A stretch of DNA of 64,000 nucleotides from Clitoria ternatea (lineage: Eukaryota > Streptophyta > Magnoliopsida > Fabales > Fabaceae), in NCBI GenBank assembly GCA_037962975.1, contig CM075674.1, positions 83,096,501 through 83,160,500 on the forward strand, in the 5' to 3' direction. The first letter of the stretch is position 1, and every line of letters starts with the position of its first letter. Position numbers and translations under genes: made by a program. Positions 1 to 11,339 of the stretch are shown here, piece after piece. The notes below the pieces were generated by a model that had not been told where the DNA came from, did not search any database, and saw only the letters and a program-made list of their open reading frames with translations.

Positions 1-171
1 ATAGGTGTACTCAACCATCCACTCTTCTTGCCCTTGCTGGACCACGCAGAGGATGTGTTTGGATTCACCAATGCTTCTAAACTTCGCATTCCTTGCAATG
101 AGAACCTTTTCCTTAACATTCTTCATAATATTGCTCATCTGGATCGGAGCCTCTTCAACTTTTTCTACCAT
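1..171 (-). CDS. Partial open frame of unknown function, cut by the window edge
   Basis: Reading the minus strand from an ATG at 171 gives 57 codons without a stop up to the window edge. The start reads MVEKVEEAPIQMSNIM and a later stretch reads KFRSIGESKHILCVV. I do not recognise a family. It is the only open stretch left of the Copia insertion. It could be the 5' part of a host gene, an exon, or a remnant of another transposon. The direction is inferred only from the open frame, and no promoter was identified. Confidence 0.2.
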   Translation of the reverse strand, partial: MVEKVEEAPIQMSNIMKNVKEKVLIARNAKFRSIGESKHILCVVQQGQEEWMVEYTY

Positions 172-515
172 CTTAATTAGTTATTTTTCCATTTTAAAAC
201 TTAAAATTGTACATTTTGTGCCGTGATTTCATATTATTAATAACTGAAAGGCAAGTATGATCAAGTATTAGGAAGATTTGACATAATTTTTGTTTAGTTT
301 TATCTAGTAGATCACATCTCTTTAAGTTGCACTTCTATTGAATTTATGCATACGTGTAACTATATAATGCTTGTTAATTAAAATAAACTAAGAACATATA
401 AAAAGTTATTAAATAGTCTTTTCTGTATAATTAGCCTCTTTCAAATTTACTGACTAATCCTTCTCTTTGACGATCTAAGCCGTTAATAGCTTAAGCTTGC
501 AAATTTATGATGGTT
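172..515. other. AT-rich sequence without recognisable features
   Basis: This is AT-rich flank between the partial frame at the edge and the left target-site copy of the Copia element. I see no coding signal. Before the nested insertions it would have been joined to the sequence starting at 24739. Confidence 0.4.
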
Positions 516-520
516 TATAT

Positions 521-1002
521 TATTAGAAAATTGATACTATTTCAAAAGTTTTTTATTCCATATTGTGTGACTCTCACTTTTTTAAAGGCTTTATATATAA
601 AAATAGAATTTAAAGTGGTAAACAAGATAGAAAGGAGGTGGACTTGCGCTAATGAGTTTAGGCCGAAATATCAGTTTCATGTGCAAACCCCCCTACATAC
701 ATGATGATATGCGACGCTTTAAATTCTTTTTAATTTATTTGAATTTTGAAAGCCTATCTGAGAAACCGTTTAATTTTTCTTTATGTGTTTAGTGATTCTT
801 ACCCGTTTTATAGCATATACAGGTTTAATAGAGAATTAATTCAATTTAACGTTTTTATTTTCTGATTATCATATATTTCCTTTTATAAACCAAATCGTAA
901 TTAGTTTTTCCAATTATTCTTTCAGCGGGGTCACGCGCTACACGAACAAACCCTTTAGCCCAGTGTGATCTCACGCGTCTCAATTGTACTTTCTTCCTAA
1001 CA
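521..1002 (+). repeat. Copia 5' LTR
   Basis: Positions 521-703 align with 19538-19707, and 923-1002 align with 24656-24733; both pairs are plainly similar. The middle (704-922) has no clear partner in the split 3' LTR. A TATA-like stretch (CTTTATATATA) lies near 588-598. The expected TG start has become TA. No primer-binding site follows position 1002 because the internal region is deleted there. Confidence 0.8.
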
Positions 1003-1158
1003 ATGTAACAGAGCCATCAGGTAAATATTTTCTTTTAGAAATCCATTTACAGCCAATCAGTTTGGCTCTCAGAGGTAAATCTACTAAAGTCCAAGTTTTG
1101 TTTTTTAAAATAGAGTCTAGTTCAATTTTAATAGCTTCTTTCCAAAACACGACATCAA
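1003..1158 (-). pseudogene. Inverted fragment of Copia reverse transcriptase
   Basis: On the minus strand this stretch reads FWKEAIKIELDSILKNKTW followed by LIGCKWISKRKYLPDGSV. This is the start of the Copia RT domain, the part preceding the conserved 'KARLVAKG' region. It directly abuts the end of the 5' LTR and points against the rest of the pol on the plus strand. Flipping it back would put the RT pieces in the right order, with about 30 residues lost between them. It is therefore a local inversion plus deletion inside the element, not a separate insertion. Confidence 0.8.
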
Positions 1159-1170
1159 AAGAAAAAATTA

Positions 1171-2450
1171 TTTTGATAAGAGTTTTAATCGCTTTGGCAT
1201 CCACTTATAAACTTGTTATTAATCAAATAGATGTAAAAATTGCTTTTTTAAATGGTGATTTAGAAGAAGAAATTTATATGGTTCAATCAAAAGACTACGT
1301 GGTTTTTGGTCAAGAAACTAAAGTTTGTAAACTTTTCAAATCTTTATATGGTTTAAACAAGCATCAAAACAGTGGCATAAAAAATTTGATAGTGTAACTA
1401 GAAATGAGTTCTCTTGTTCTAAAGTTGACAAGTGTGTATACACAAAAGTAGAAAATGGTAAATGTGTGATTGTATGCTTATACGTAGATGATATGCTTAT
1501 TTTTGGTATCAATAATGATATTGTATTTAATACAAAAAAATTTCTTACTAATAATTTTGATATAAAAGACATGAGTAAGGCAAGTGTTATCTTGGGTGTT
1601 AAATCATAAGGAAAGATAATAATATAATGCTCTCTCAAGAACATTATATTGAGAAACTTCTTCGAAAGTTTAAATATTTTGATTCAAAACCAATGAGTAC
1701 TCCTTATGATGGCAACACTCAATTAAAGAAAAATAGAAGATAACTTATGTCTTAATCCAAATATGTTCAAATTATTTGGAGCCTATTACATTTGATGAAT
1801 TATTCCAAACCTGACATAGCATATGCTGTGGGCAGATTGAGTAGATATACTCATAATCCCAATAATGAGCATTGAGATGCATTAGCAAGACTAATGAAAT
1901 ATTTGAGAGGTACCATAAATAATAGCATATTATATAATGGATATCCCGCAGTATTAGAAGGATACTATGATGCAAACTGGATCTCAGATTCAGATGAGAC
2001 AAAATCTACTAGTGGTTATGTGTTTACACTAGGTGGAGGTTCTGTTACTTAGAGATCAGTCAAACAAAATATTATTGCTAGATCCACTATGGAGTCAGAG
2101 TTTATTGCTCTAGAATTGGCTGGAGTGAGGCCCAGTGGTTGAAAAACTTCTTAGTAGATATTCCATTAGGAATAAAACCAACACCTTCAATATCTATGCA
2201 TTGTGATAGTCAATCAGCGATAGCCATTACTAAAAATAAATCTTACAATGATAAGAATAGACACATTCGTTTGAGACACAATGTGGTAAAGTAGTTGCTA
2301 AATAAAGGAACAATTTCCATAAAGTATGTGAAGTCAGAAGTGAATTTGGGCGATCCTCTGACAAAACCTTTGGGAAGAAAGGTTGTTTATAAAACATCGA
2401 GGGGAATAAGACTTAAGTCTATAATAAAATTAACAATGATGGGAACCCAA
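1171..2450 (+). pseudogene. Copia reverse transcriptase and RNase H, broken
   Basis: The plus strand reads IRVLIALASTYKLVINQIDV and then FLNGDLEEEIYM, the classic Copia RT core. After a frame change comes the catalytic motif CLYVDDMLIF, then the C-terminal region with MSTPYDGN, SKPDIAYAVGRLSRYTHNP, and the RNase H signature SDSDETKSTSGYVFTLGGG with ARSTMESEFIALE. Several stops and shifts interrupt it, for example within SVT*RSVKQN and near the end. It ends about 40 bp before the Tat insertion; the missing 3' untranslated part resumes at 19053. The function in an intact element would be copying RNA to DNA in virus-like particles. Confidence 0.85.
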
Positions 2451-2489
2451 CTTTTGTGATTGAAGATCCCATGAAGAAGGTTTATATGG

Positions 2490-3220
2490 TGTCCTGAACC
2501 GGGGTCTAGAGATCCGGTGTCAAGTCAATCATAAATAGTATGGAGATTCTGTGCAAAAGACCGGATGTATGAGTATCTGGTATAAATATCCGTTGTCCTT
2601 ATATAAGAAGGGTGGATTGGGCGTTCTGGAGGTCCTTCACACTGGCCTAACGCGTTGATGTGGGCGAAAGGTGGTGTCACCTGCAAAGATTCTCCGACGC
2701 CCAAGTCAGTGATAATATTCCAAGTGAGGAATGTTTTCTAGAGAGTAATCGTAAGTAGATTTTTTCCAAAAAGATCCCTCCCCTCATTGATGAAGAGAGT
2801 TCATATACCTGATTGGCTCAAAATACGAGGACATATTAGTGGGGAACCACTAACCTCCAATAGCACTATATATTATTATTTTATTATGCACTTGCCAGTA
2901 TGATTGGGTCAAATGGCTATTTTAGCGTAGAGTGTATAAACTAGAATCAGGGGACAAGTTGATCATTCCCGTGAGCAGACTTTGGCTTGTAGTACAGGGA
3001 ATTATTGATCGGTCCCTGTAGCAATGCCTTTTGTCTTTTGCATAGTGACGTGTGAGTTATCCGGTGTCATGGTGTTATCCTGGACAACCGGTATAGGGAG
3101 AGCGCCTGATATAGAATTAGAGTCCAGATGTATACCGATGACACCGGTCACACACTGGCGAATTGACTAAGACGTTGAAATATGTCTTGTAGGACGGATA
3201 CCGGTATTAAGATCGGATCA
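2490..3220 (-). repeat. Tat element 3' LTR
   Basis: 731 bp, matching 18312-19047 end to end. It contains a palindromic TATA stretch (CTTATATAAG near 2598-2607) that reads as a TATA box on both strands, so the LTR could in principle start transcription either way. Just inside it, minus-strand positions 3230-3221 read AGGGGACATA, a plausible polypurine tract next to the LTR start. Confidence 0.9.
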
Positions 3221-3489
3221 TATGTCCCCTAGCTTGTGTGAGGGACTGAGTAGTTATTCACATAAGCTATTCAACCTGTGAGAGGTCTGAATATCGGTAT
3301 GCTTATGCGCATAATAGTTTCTTCACATGTACTATTATATTGCAAAGAACCGTTCTTTAATCAAAAGATCCGACGTATTGATGTCGTCGTAATGGATTCG
3401 GACAAAGATTTGCTATATGAGAATTTCAAGAGTTTATTGGAATTGAAGACTCTTGAAGTTCGCGTAACGGCTGTAAAGCGTGAATTGCG

Positions 3490-4200
3490 TCGCATGATTA
3501 GACATTAAATGCTTTTAATCACGTGGGCGAGCAATTATTGCGTCTGAGATGGAAATCTAAATAACCGTCGTTTAGGGCTTAATGGGCCTACAATTCTTTG
3601 AGATTTCTGGGCCCAGCGAATAGGCCCTTCGTCGAATTGATATTGTTTTGGCGCGCATGAATTTGGAACGACTGTATCATTTCACTTGTGAACCAACACG
3701 TTTAGTCGTGGACGACACAACCTCAAGAGTTGGTAACCGAACCCTTTCGTTTCCTATTAAAGAAACACTTAGTGGATTCTGGGTTCCACTGGTTTCTGAT
3801 TTCTTAGCAAAACTCTGCAAAAAATTTGCAAGGACGCTTGCCACTTGTTTTACTAAGCTTTTCTCAGTTTTCATCCTTCTTATCATCTGAGGTAACTATT
3901 TTTCTTTCCCCTGTTATTTTCATCTTCTTTTGCCCTGCTGTTTCTATTCAAAAAGAATGTACTTTATTTAGGGGGAGATTAACTTCTCACAACCCTAATT
4001 GTCATGGTGGAAGAATCCTTGTGATTCTTCTGAGGGCTGAGTCATGTCGCTCAGAAAGGGGATCTTACTCACTATGGAAAGTGACTTTTCCCTTCTCAGA
4101 GTCGTCCTCTGATTGTAGTCGCTCTGAAAAGTGAAATGAGTAATGATTGTCACCCTTTTGATGATGTGACTTTTTATCGTAGATCAGAGATTTTGGTTTA
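3490..4200 (+). promoter_or_regulatory. 5' region of extra ORF copy 1, with G-box
   Basis: The upstream region shares its layout with 7660-8095 before copy 2. Both hold AATCACGTGGGCGAGC (G-box CACGTG at 3520-3525 and 7685-7690), a stretch with GGGCCTA and AGGCCC, and the AAAAAATTTGCAAG / AAAAAATTTCGAGAAG segment just before the coding part. The remnant N-terminal coding segment of copy 1 (about 3990-4134) aligns with the start of copy 2 but has lost its start and frame. Conservation between the copies suggests a plus-strand promoter; this is inference. Confidence 0.45.
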
Positions 4201-4210
4201 GGCGACTCAA

Positions 4211-6577
4211 ATGGCGACTGGAGAAGGAACCTCCGGAGATCACACCGTTCTGAAGACAGCAGAAGGTCTCTACAGCGTTGCTGTCTCTAGGCTGAACTGG
4301 GAAGAACTTCAGGCTAAGTGGCCTTTCTGTTGGGTAGCTGATGAGTTTAAGAACTTGGCTTCCCGTCATGCGAATGAGGATGGATCTCGAATTCAACCAA
4401 GATTCACACTTCATGCAGAGGAAGAAATGAAAAAGTGGTTCAGGGTGTTTGCACCACTCCCTACAGAACGGATATGCCACGTCGTGCCAAATGACCGTTC
4501 CGTCTACATGCATGATTTCGTATTTCATTACCTCAGAGTTCGTTTTCCCCTATCCGAGCTTCAGATGGGTGTGTTAAAGTTCTTAAATTGCGCACCCTCT
4601 CAACTTCATCCCAACGGTTGGGGCCTCATCCGTGCTTTAGAGGTTCTGGGCGATTATTTCAACTTTACAGCTACTGTAGCGATGCTGTTCTATTACACTC
4701 AGGTAGTTCGGAGGGCTAACAAGCAGGGCGGTGTTGGTCTAGTAACACTCCGGACCCTATGTTCCTTTGTGAACTTCGAATCCTACACCGATTCGGCTAA
4801 AGTTGATGGAAAATCATTCAAATCCTACTTTACCCGGATATCTGTTAAGAAGAAGAAACCCGTCTTTTGGAGGGATGAAGAGGGTCTTAATAAATTTCCT
4901 CTGAGCTGGACTCATAAGCATTTTCTTTTAAACTCCCAAGCATATTATGCTGATCAATCCGAGCTATCCCCCGAATCGTTGAAAGCGTTGTTCGCACTTG
5001 AAGCACACACTACACGTTCTAAAGTATTTTCGTGTAGGCGTGTTTTAAGTAGTTCAAGCGGAATCCGGGACGAATATCTACGTAATTCTCGTTTTATTTC
5101 TCTTTTTCTCCTTTGTCAAATGTGTCGAGTATCTCGTAGTTGCTAATATCTTGTGTTTGTGTATGTAGGTGAAATAGAGCAGACATCTCCGGAGATGAAT
5201 AAATTGAAGGGGTTTAAAGCGGCAGGTAAATCCGTAGCTCGTGAGAATGAAATTCAGGCTAAGACTTCTGTAAAGGATCGTCCTGAATTGATTATTCTGA
5301 CCTTGGATGTAGAAGGGGAGATTCCACTGGTCGAGGGTGGCTCGACTGGTGTTGGCGTAACTACGAGTCGGCCCCAAATAACCGAGAGGAGGAGAAAGAT
5401 CAAGAATGATTCTTCCGGAGGACCATCAAAGAAACATAAACCTTCAAGGAGTCCAAAAAGGGGAAGGGCTTCAAAAGGTAAAGCTGTAAAAATTTCGGAT
5501 GCAGCTGATGTTTCTTCCGAACTCCATAAGGGCATTCCTGCCGGGGTTTCTGGATCTAGTCCGATCTCCTACCCAACAACTTCATTCCTTACCCCCTTCC
5601 TCTCATATCGGGGAACTACTCCAGTGATTCTTCCTCAGCCGCTGTATGAACTCCGGCCCACGCTTAAAACTAAAGAAATCAAGGAGGTGTGTGAGGCCAA
5701 AAAATGGCAGTTAGCAGAACTGACTGGGATGCTTCACTCATTCAGTTTGTTAGCTGATGACGTTGACAAGGTTGATGAGCTGACTGATAAAATAGAACAG
5801 CCCAACCTCTCGTCGGGGAAGGACAAAGCCACTCTAAGATTAATGGAAGACCGCCTTGCCAAGTCCAAAGAGTTCGAAGATATTAATAACAAGGAGAACC
5901 TTAAGCTGAAAGGCATGCTCAAAGACTTGGAGGATAAATTGGTAGAGACGGAGGAAATGCTTGATAAATCAAAGGAAGAACTCCGTAGCAGCCAGGCTAA
6001 GCAAGTTGAGCTCGAAGATAAAAGCAAAGCTGCTGCGGAGGATTACTTTAAACAAGCCGAGGAGTGGTCCCAAAAGGAGAAGAAGTTTCTCCTTGAGATC
6101 GAGGGACTGAAGGCTGGGAGCACGGAATCTGAAGGATCGAGTGGGGAACTATCGAGGTTGGTGGAAGAATTGGTTGTAGTAAAAGCTGAGAAGCAGGAAG
6201 CTATTGACATATGCACTCAGGCGGTTGAAGAATCCTTCGGCCTGGCTATACGCCAAGTTTTCTACCACAACCCCACTACGAAACTTAGCGTCTATGGTAT
6301 GGATCCGTTCTATGAATTCCATGGAGGAAGGTTAGTCACAGTGGTTGATGGTCGACACGAAGATCCTCCAAAGTCCTTGTACGGTTTGCCTCCCCTTCCT
6401 GAGGGTCAAAGTATGGGACCGGATTTCGTCTTTCCTACGTCTGAGGTTGCCTCATCTGCAGAAGGTACTAAAGCTCCTGAGGGGAAGACTCCTGAGGAAA
6501 TCCCAAAGGAAGGGACACAAGAGCTTGGAGCAGGGGAAGCGCAGAAAGAGGCTGAAGAGCAAATTCCCCCTCCGTAG
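4211..6577 (+). CDS. Antisense extra ORF copy 1 (putative gypsy-type, Transposase_28-like), spliced
   Basis: The frame 4211-5081 joins 5169-6577 by removing an 87-bp GT-AG intron (5082-5168). The junction codon is CGT and the product is 759 aa. The N-terminal half (residues about 20-250) has the conserved core PLPTERICH, CAPSQLHPNGWG, FESYTDSAKVDG and SFKSYFT found in proteins labelled 'putative gypsy type transposon' (PF04195-like, recognised by eye). The C-terminal half is Lys/Glu-rich, with a basic Pro/Ser stretch (about 370-420) and a long predicted coiled coil (about 490-630), ending acidic. The biochemical role is unknown; a nucleic-acid-binding or assembly role would be a guess. Copy 2 has a longer intact N-terminus; here that part is out of frame, so this protein may be truncated at its start. 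Confidence 0.75.
5082..5168 (+). other. Intron of extra ORF copy 1
   Basis: GT-AG intron of 87 bp, T-rich before the acceptor TGTATGTAG. It splits the codon after DEYL. The intron in copy 2 (9258-9339) has the same position and phase and the same donor start GTAATT. Confidence 0.75.
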
Positions 6578-6599
6578 TCTTGTTTTTGCTTATATGTAA

Positions 6600-7660
6600 A
6601 GTTGTGTACCGGGATCAACTCCGGTTTTGAACCGTTACATGTAATTTTGTTTTTTGTTTTCCTTCTCAATGAATGAATGAAATTCTACTCAGATATTTGT
6701 CTTGGATGTATATATCGTCTCAGTACCTGATAGTCCGTTCTGTATGACTAACCGTTGAGGTCGAATCAAAATAATTACCTTAGAAAATTAGGTAATTTTA
6801 GAACAGAAAGACATATACATGAATACTGTCCCCAAGTATAGGCGTGTTAAGGAATAGGTACCTGTTGTAGGGCTTCATCCTTAATTCTTTTAGGGAGAAA
6901 AGGAGTCGATCCATTGTTCTCAGAAGCGGTATCACAAGACGGATGACTAATATTAATTTCTGTGATTCTCACAGGACGGTCCACAGAGTAAACCCGTTAT
7001 TTAATGTGAGAGTATTGTTCCGAGCTCAGGGAACTGCACAGATACACAAAGGTGATGGTTGATTGATGGGAATTTGTTCACGCCAGAAGTTACATCATCG
7101 AATCATGGATTAGGTAATTGAGATCATCCGTCCTGGGAACATATGTTACGCCAAGAGTTACATCATCTAATCACAGATTAGGTGATTGAGATCATCCGTC
7201 CTGGGAATATATGTTACGCCAAGAGTTACATCATCGAATCACAGAATAGGTGATTGAGATCATCCGTCCTGGGAACATTTACTTCTCAATCGTACGGATT
7301 GAGTCTTCAATTTCATATCTGAATCCGAGTGTGGATTCATATTCAAAATTTAATCTGGTATCAAAATAAGATTATCACTCTACTATCCCCCTAGCTTATG
7401 TGAGGGATTAGTGGATTTGCTCATATAAGCTGCATCGATTGTGATATGTCTGGATACCGGTTCGTCTGTTAGAGGAGTATTTATCTAACACATGGTAGAT
7501 TTTGAAATTGTACTGTCGTGTAAGTGTCCGTTCTTAGAAAAAGAATCCGTTGTGAGGGAACTCTTTAGGACAGATTATGGACAGATTCTCTGCGAGAATC
7601 CCAAAGGTGTTTGGAACTCGTGACCTTTGGTATTCGAGCAACAGTTTTAATATCTCCCAT
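6600..7660. other. Spacer between the two extra ORFs
   Basis: Non-coding. It contains a three-copy 68-bp tandem repeat (7077-7275). From about 7387 a stretch (CCCCCTAGCTTATGTGAGGG) mirrors the polypurine-tract neighbourhood at 3225, so it marks the start of the second copy of the duplicated unit. A polyadenylation-like A-rich stretch (AATGAATGAATG) near 6668 may end the copy-1 transcript. Confidence 0.55.
7077..7275. repeat. 68-bp tandem repeat, three copies, with a fourth copy at 12661-12726
   Basis: The period is 68 bp (TTACATCATC at 7090, 7158 and 7226). Each unit contains GTTACATCATC, a small inverted repeat (AATCAC…GGTGATT) and GAGATCATCCGTCCTG. A single diverged unit recurs at 12661-12726, on the other side of extra ORF copy 2. 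Confidence 0.85.
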
Positions 7661-8095
7661 GATTGGACATTTAATGCCATTAATCACGTGGGCGAGCCAT
7701 TATTGCGTTAAATGCACATGTCTTTATAACCGTCACACGGGAGCTTGGTGGGCCTAAAATTTGAATTGAATAGGCCCATTTAGAAGGCCCTGTAACGAAT
7801 CGATGGCATTTTCGTGCCTTTGGATTCAAAACGACTATTTAATCCACCAAAAGGGAGAGTCGTTTGAGAGTAAACGACAAGTTGTTTGAGTCAGTATTTA
7901 AGACTCTTCATGCCCTAAAAAAAGACATATTTTGAAATTTTAGAAATCACTTCATCTTGCTTCCCTGACGAACCTCTGCAAAAAATTTCGAGAAGACATT
8001 CCTGTTTGCCCCTGTGAATTTTGATTCATTATCCTCCTTCATTCCTAGGTAACCCTTCTCCTTCGTCTTTTCGTGTCTTCTTTTAGTTTCTCTGA

Positions 8096-10688
8096 ATGTC
8101 TAGGAGAGGTTTTAGCTCGGGCCGTGTTAACCCTAGGGGAAGAGGAGGAAGTGTCTTAACTCGAAACCCCTCAAGTCGTGGTGGGAGGATCCCTGTGATC
8201 TTCCAATCAAAGCCACCTTATTCAGAGAGGGAGGCGTCGCCGTATCCAAGGCGAAGGGTGATAATACCCTCTTCAGAATCCTCCTCTAGTGAGAGTGCTG
8301 AGAGTGTTGATTTATACCTCTCTGATGATGTGGATTTTTACCGCAGCGTAAAAGCTTTTAAGATGGCAGTAAAGAAGACAACCGGAGGAAGAACTTCTGG
8401 TGGTGAAACACCCTCTCAACGGTACATCATGAAGACAGCTTCTGGATTGTGCAATGTAGTTACACACCGGATTGATTGGGTGAAGTTCCAACGGAAACAT
8501 CCATTCAGCTGGGTGGCTGAGGAATTTCGTGATACACCGTCCATTCATGCTTGGGAGGACGGAGCAGAGTTGGAACCACGCTTTACTGTTTTCAAGAAGG
8601 AAAAGCATAGGGGGCGTTTTATGGTGTTGGCTCCACTTCCAACAGAACGGATATGTCATACACCGGACGAAAGGTCCATTTATATGTATGACTTCCTATT
8701 TCTGAATCTAGGTGTGCGCCTCCCTTTCACAAAGTTTCAGATGGGGGTTCTGAGGTTTTTGGACTGCGCCCCTTCACAACTTCACCCCAACGGATGGGGA
8801 TTGGTCCGTTCTCTTGAAGTGCTTGGGGAGCACTTCAATTTCACGCCGACGGTGGCTATGCTTTTTTATTTCTCACAAGTAGTCCGTCGTGCAAATAAAG
8901 AGAAGGGAGGAGTAAGTTTGATAACCCTCCGGACTCTCTCCAAGATCATCAACTTTGAGTCCTACACTGACTCCGCCAAAGTTGATGGTCGTTCCTTCAA
9001 ATCTTATTTCACCAAGATCAGCGTTAGGCTTGAAGATCCAATTTTTTAGTTAAATGAAGATGGGATTCAAAAATTTCCTGTTGCCTGGACGCATGAACAT
9101 TTTTTGTTAACCTCCCAGGCCTATTATACTGATGAAGATGAATTGAGCCCAACTTCGATCTCTGTTCTTTCTGCTCTTCAATCATACACCGCCTCGCATA
9201 AATTTTTCTCCTGCAGGTGTTTGCTAGGGTCAAAGTCCACCCGCGAGGAATATTTGCGTAATTTTTCTGTCATTTTTCATGTTCTCTCATATTATGCCTC
9301 GAAATCTTCGATCTCTAATTGTGTTATTTGATTTTGCAGTTGAAATCGAGGCTAAGTCATCAGAGATGAACAAGTTGAAAGGGCTCAAAGCTGGAGAGAA
9401 CTCCGTTGCGGCTGAGAATGACATTCAGGCAAAACGGAATTCTAAGAAGGCTACTGCTGAGACCATAACACTCACTTCGTCTACTGGTGACAATATTCCC
9501 TTGCTGGAGGGCGGATCTGATAAACCGACCTCTGATGTTGTGGTTAAGAAGGGCGGAGAGAAAAGGAAGAAGGCAAAAAATGATTCCTCCAAGACCTCGG
9601 AGCCTGAACCTTCTCCCAAAAAACCAAAAATTTCCAAAGGGGTTGCTAATCCGGAGGCTTCTAAGGGAAAGAAAGTAGAAGGGCTCACTCCGGATGCCCC
9701 AGGTAGTGTGATTACCTTTGGTGCAAAACCAATAACTTCCTACTTTGTGCCCAAAGTTCCTTGCCCCCCTGATGGCAGTTCCGGTCTCGCCCAATACCTT
9801 ATGTATGAGGGTCCTATGCCTGAATGCATTCCTGAGTCCCCATACAAGATGAAGACTCCATTAGAAAGCGAAGAAGTAACCAAAGCTTGCGATGCCGGAC
9901 AGAGGCATTTGGCAGAATTGTCCGGTCTTCTGAAGTCGGTTCGCAAGCTTTCAGAAGATAATGAAAAGCTTAGTAAATTGGTTGGCAAGGTTAATGACCT
10001 TAACGTTGCTGCGGCTAGGGATAAGGCAAGCATCCTCCAACTGGAGAATAGATTAGAGGCTTCCAAAGAGGAAGGGTATAAAAAGGACGAGGAAATTGCC
10101 AGTCTGAAATATCTTGTTAAGGAGCTGGAGGTCCAGATACTTGATCAGAAGAAAACCAATTCTGACCTCCATGCTAGCCTTTGTACAGAAAATGAGCATT
10201 TGGCCGAATTATCGGAAGAATTGAAGGACGCCAAGGTCGTTTACTCCCAAGGAGCAGAAGACTGGTCACGTAAGGAGAAGAAGTTGCTTTTAAAGTTGGC
10301 GGGTTCGACTGACGAAGTCAAAACTTTGAAAGCGGATTTGGATGAGGCTGTAGATATGTGTGACCAAGCAGTCAAGGAATCTTTTGGGTTGGCTGTTCGT
10401 CAAGTTCAATACCGAAATCCCAAAGTGGAACTTAATCTGAACGGTATTGATCCGTTCTATGAGTTTCACCAAGGGAAACTGGTGGCCGTTGTTAATAATC
10501 GTCAGGAGGATCCGCCTAACACCCCGTACAAGTTTGCTCCTCTACCTGAAGGTCAGTCAATGAAACCTTCTCTCCTGAAGCCTATAAGCGTAGGGACAAG
10601 CTCTGGTGCTAATGTAAGTAAGGCTACAGGTGATGAGGGAGGCAAAGCCGGAGGTAAAGGCAAAGGGAAGGAAGGAGAGACAAGTTAA
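8096..10688 (+). pseudogene. Antisense extra ORF copy 2 (Transposase_28-like), one in-frame stop
   Basis: Exon 1 is 8096-9257 and exon 2 is 9340-10688. Removing an 82-bp GT-AG intron (9258-9339) gives an 837-codon frame including the terminator. One in-frame TAG (9047-9049) lies where copy 1 has Trp (PVFWRDEEG versus PIF*LNEDG), so it is probably a single G-to-A change. The N-terminus is Arg/Gly-rich (MSRRGFSSGRVNPRGRGG), then Ser-rich, then the same core as copy 1 (PLPTERICH, CAPSQLHPNGWG, FESYTDSAKVDG). The C-terminal half has a KKPK-type basic stretch and a coiled coil, and ends Gly/Lys-rich. AATAAA at 10798-10803 is a likely polyadenylation signal. The frame runs antisense to the element's pol. 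Function unknown. Confidence 0.75.
9258..9339 (+). other. Intron of extra ORF copy 2
   Basis: 82-bp GT-AG intron with donor GTAATT and acceptor TTTTGCAG, at the same codon and phase as in copy 1. The frames of both exons join correctly only if it is removed. Confidence 0.75.
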
Positions 10689-11339
10689 AAGAAATAGTGT
10701 CCTCCTTGTCTTAGTTTTTATTGATTCAAATCTGCTGTGTTTCGGGATCAGCTCCAGATTACTGAATGAATTCCTTCGTGTAATTTAGCATTTGATCAAT
10801 AAAAGAATAATTTGCCTTTATATGTTTGTTAGTTGAGAACAGCTTTGATAGAAGGGTTGCATGTGTAATGAATCATTCCGGATTTAAGTATGTAGAGTGA
10901 AGAACGGATGTTAACATATAACTTTCACTCCGGATTTGAACATGCAGGATGAAGAACGGATAGAGACATATAACTATCGTTCTCATGTATGGGCACTTTG
11001 GTAGCTAAAGGCTTGGTTTGACAGAAAAGATAGAGTATCTTTTGTCAAGTATGGATAATTTGGTGTGATGAAGTCGTTTTCTGGAATCACACGTTTGGTA
11101 TACAAGCCTGGTAAAAAGTGTACCTTGCTCCTTGAAGATCAGGCCTTTTGGTTGTAAGTACCATAATGGGGATCGCCGTTGTGAGGGAACATGCTCTTGT
11201 CATGAGAATGGCTTGCAATGTTAATCTTGAGGGGAAGTGATTGTGAGAATGTTTCACTAAGAGTTCATCCCTCGAAGTATTCGTTAGGCTGTTGATACTG
11301 TCCCCCAGTATTGTTGGGTGATCAGTTCTGAGCGAATAT

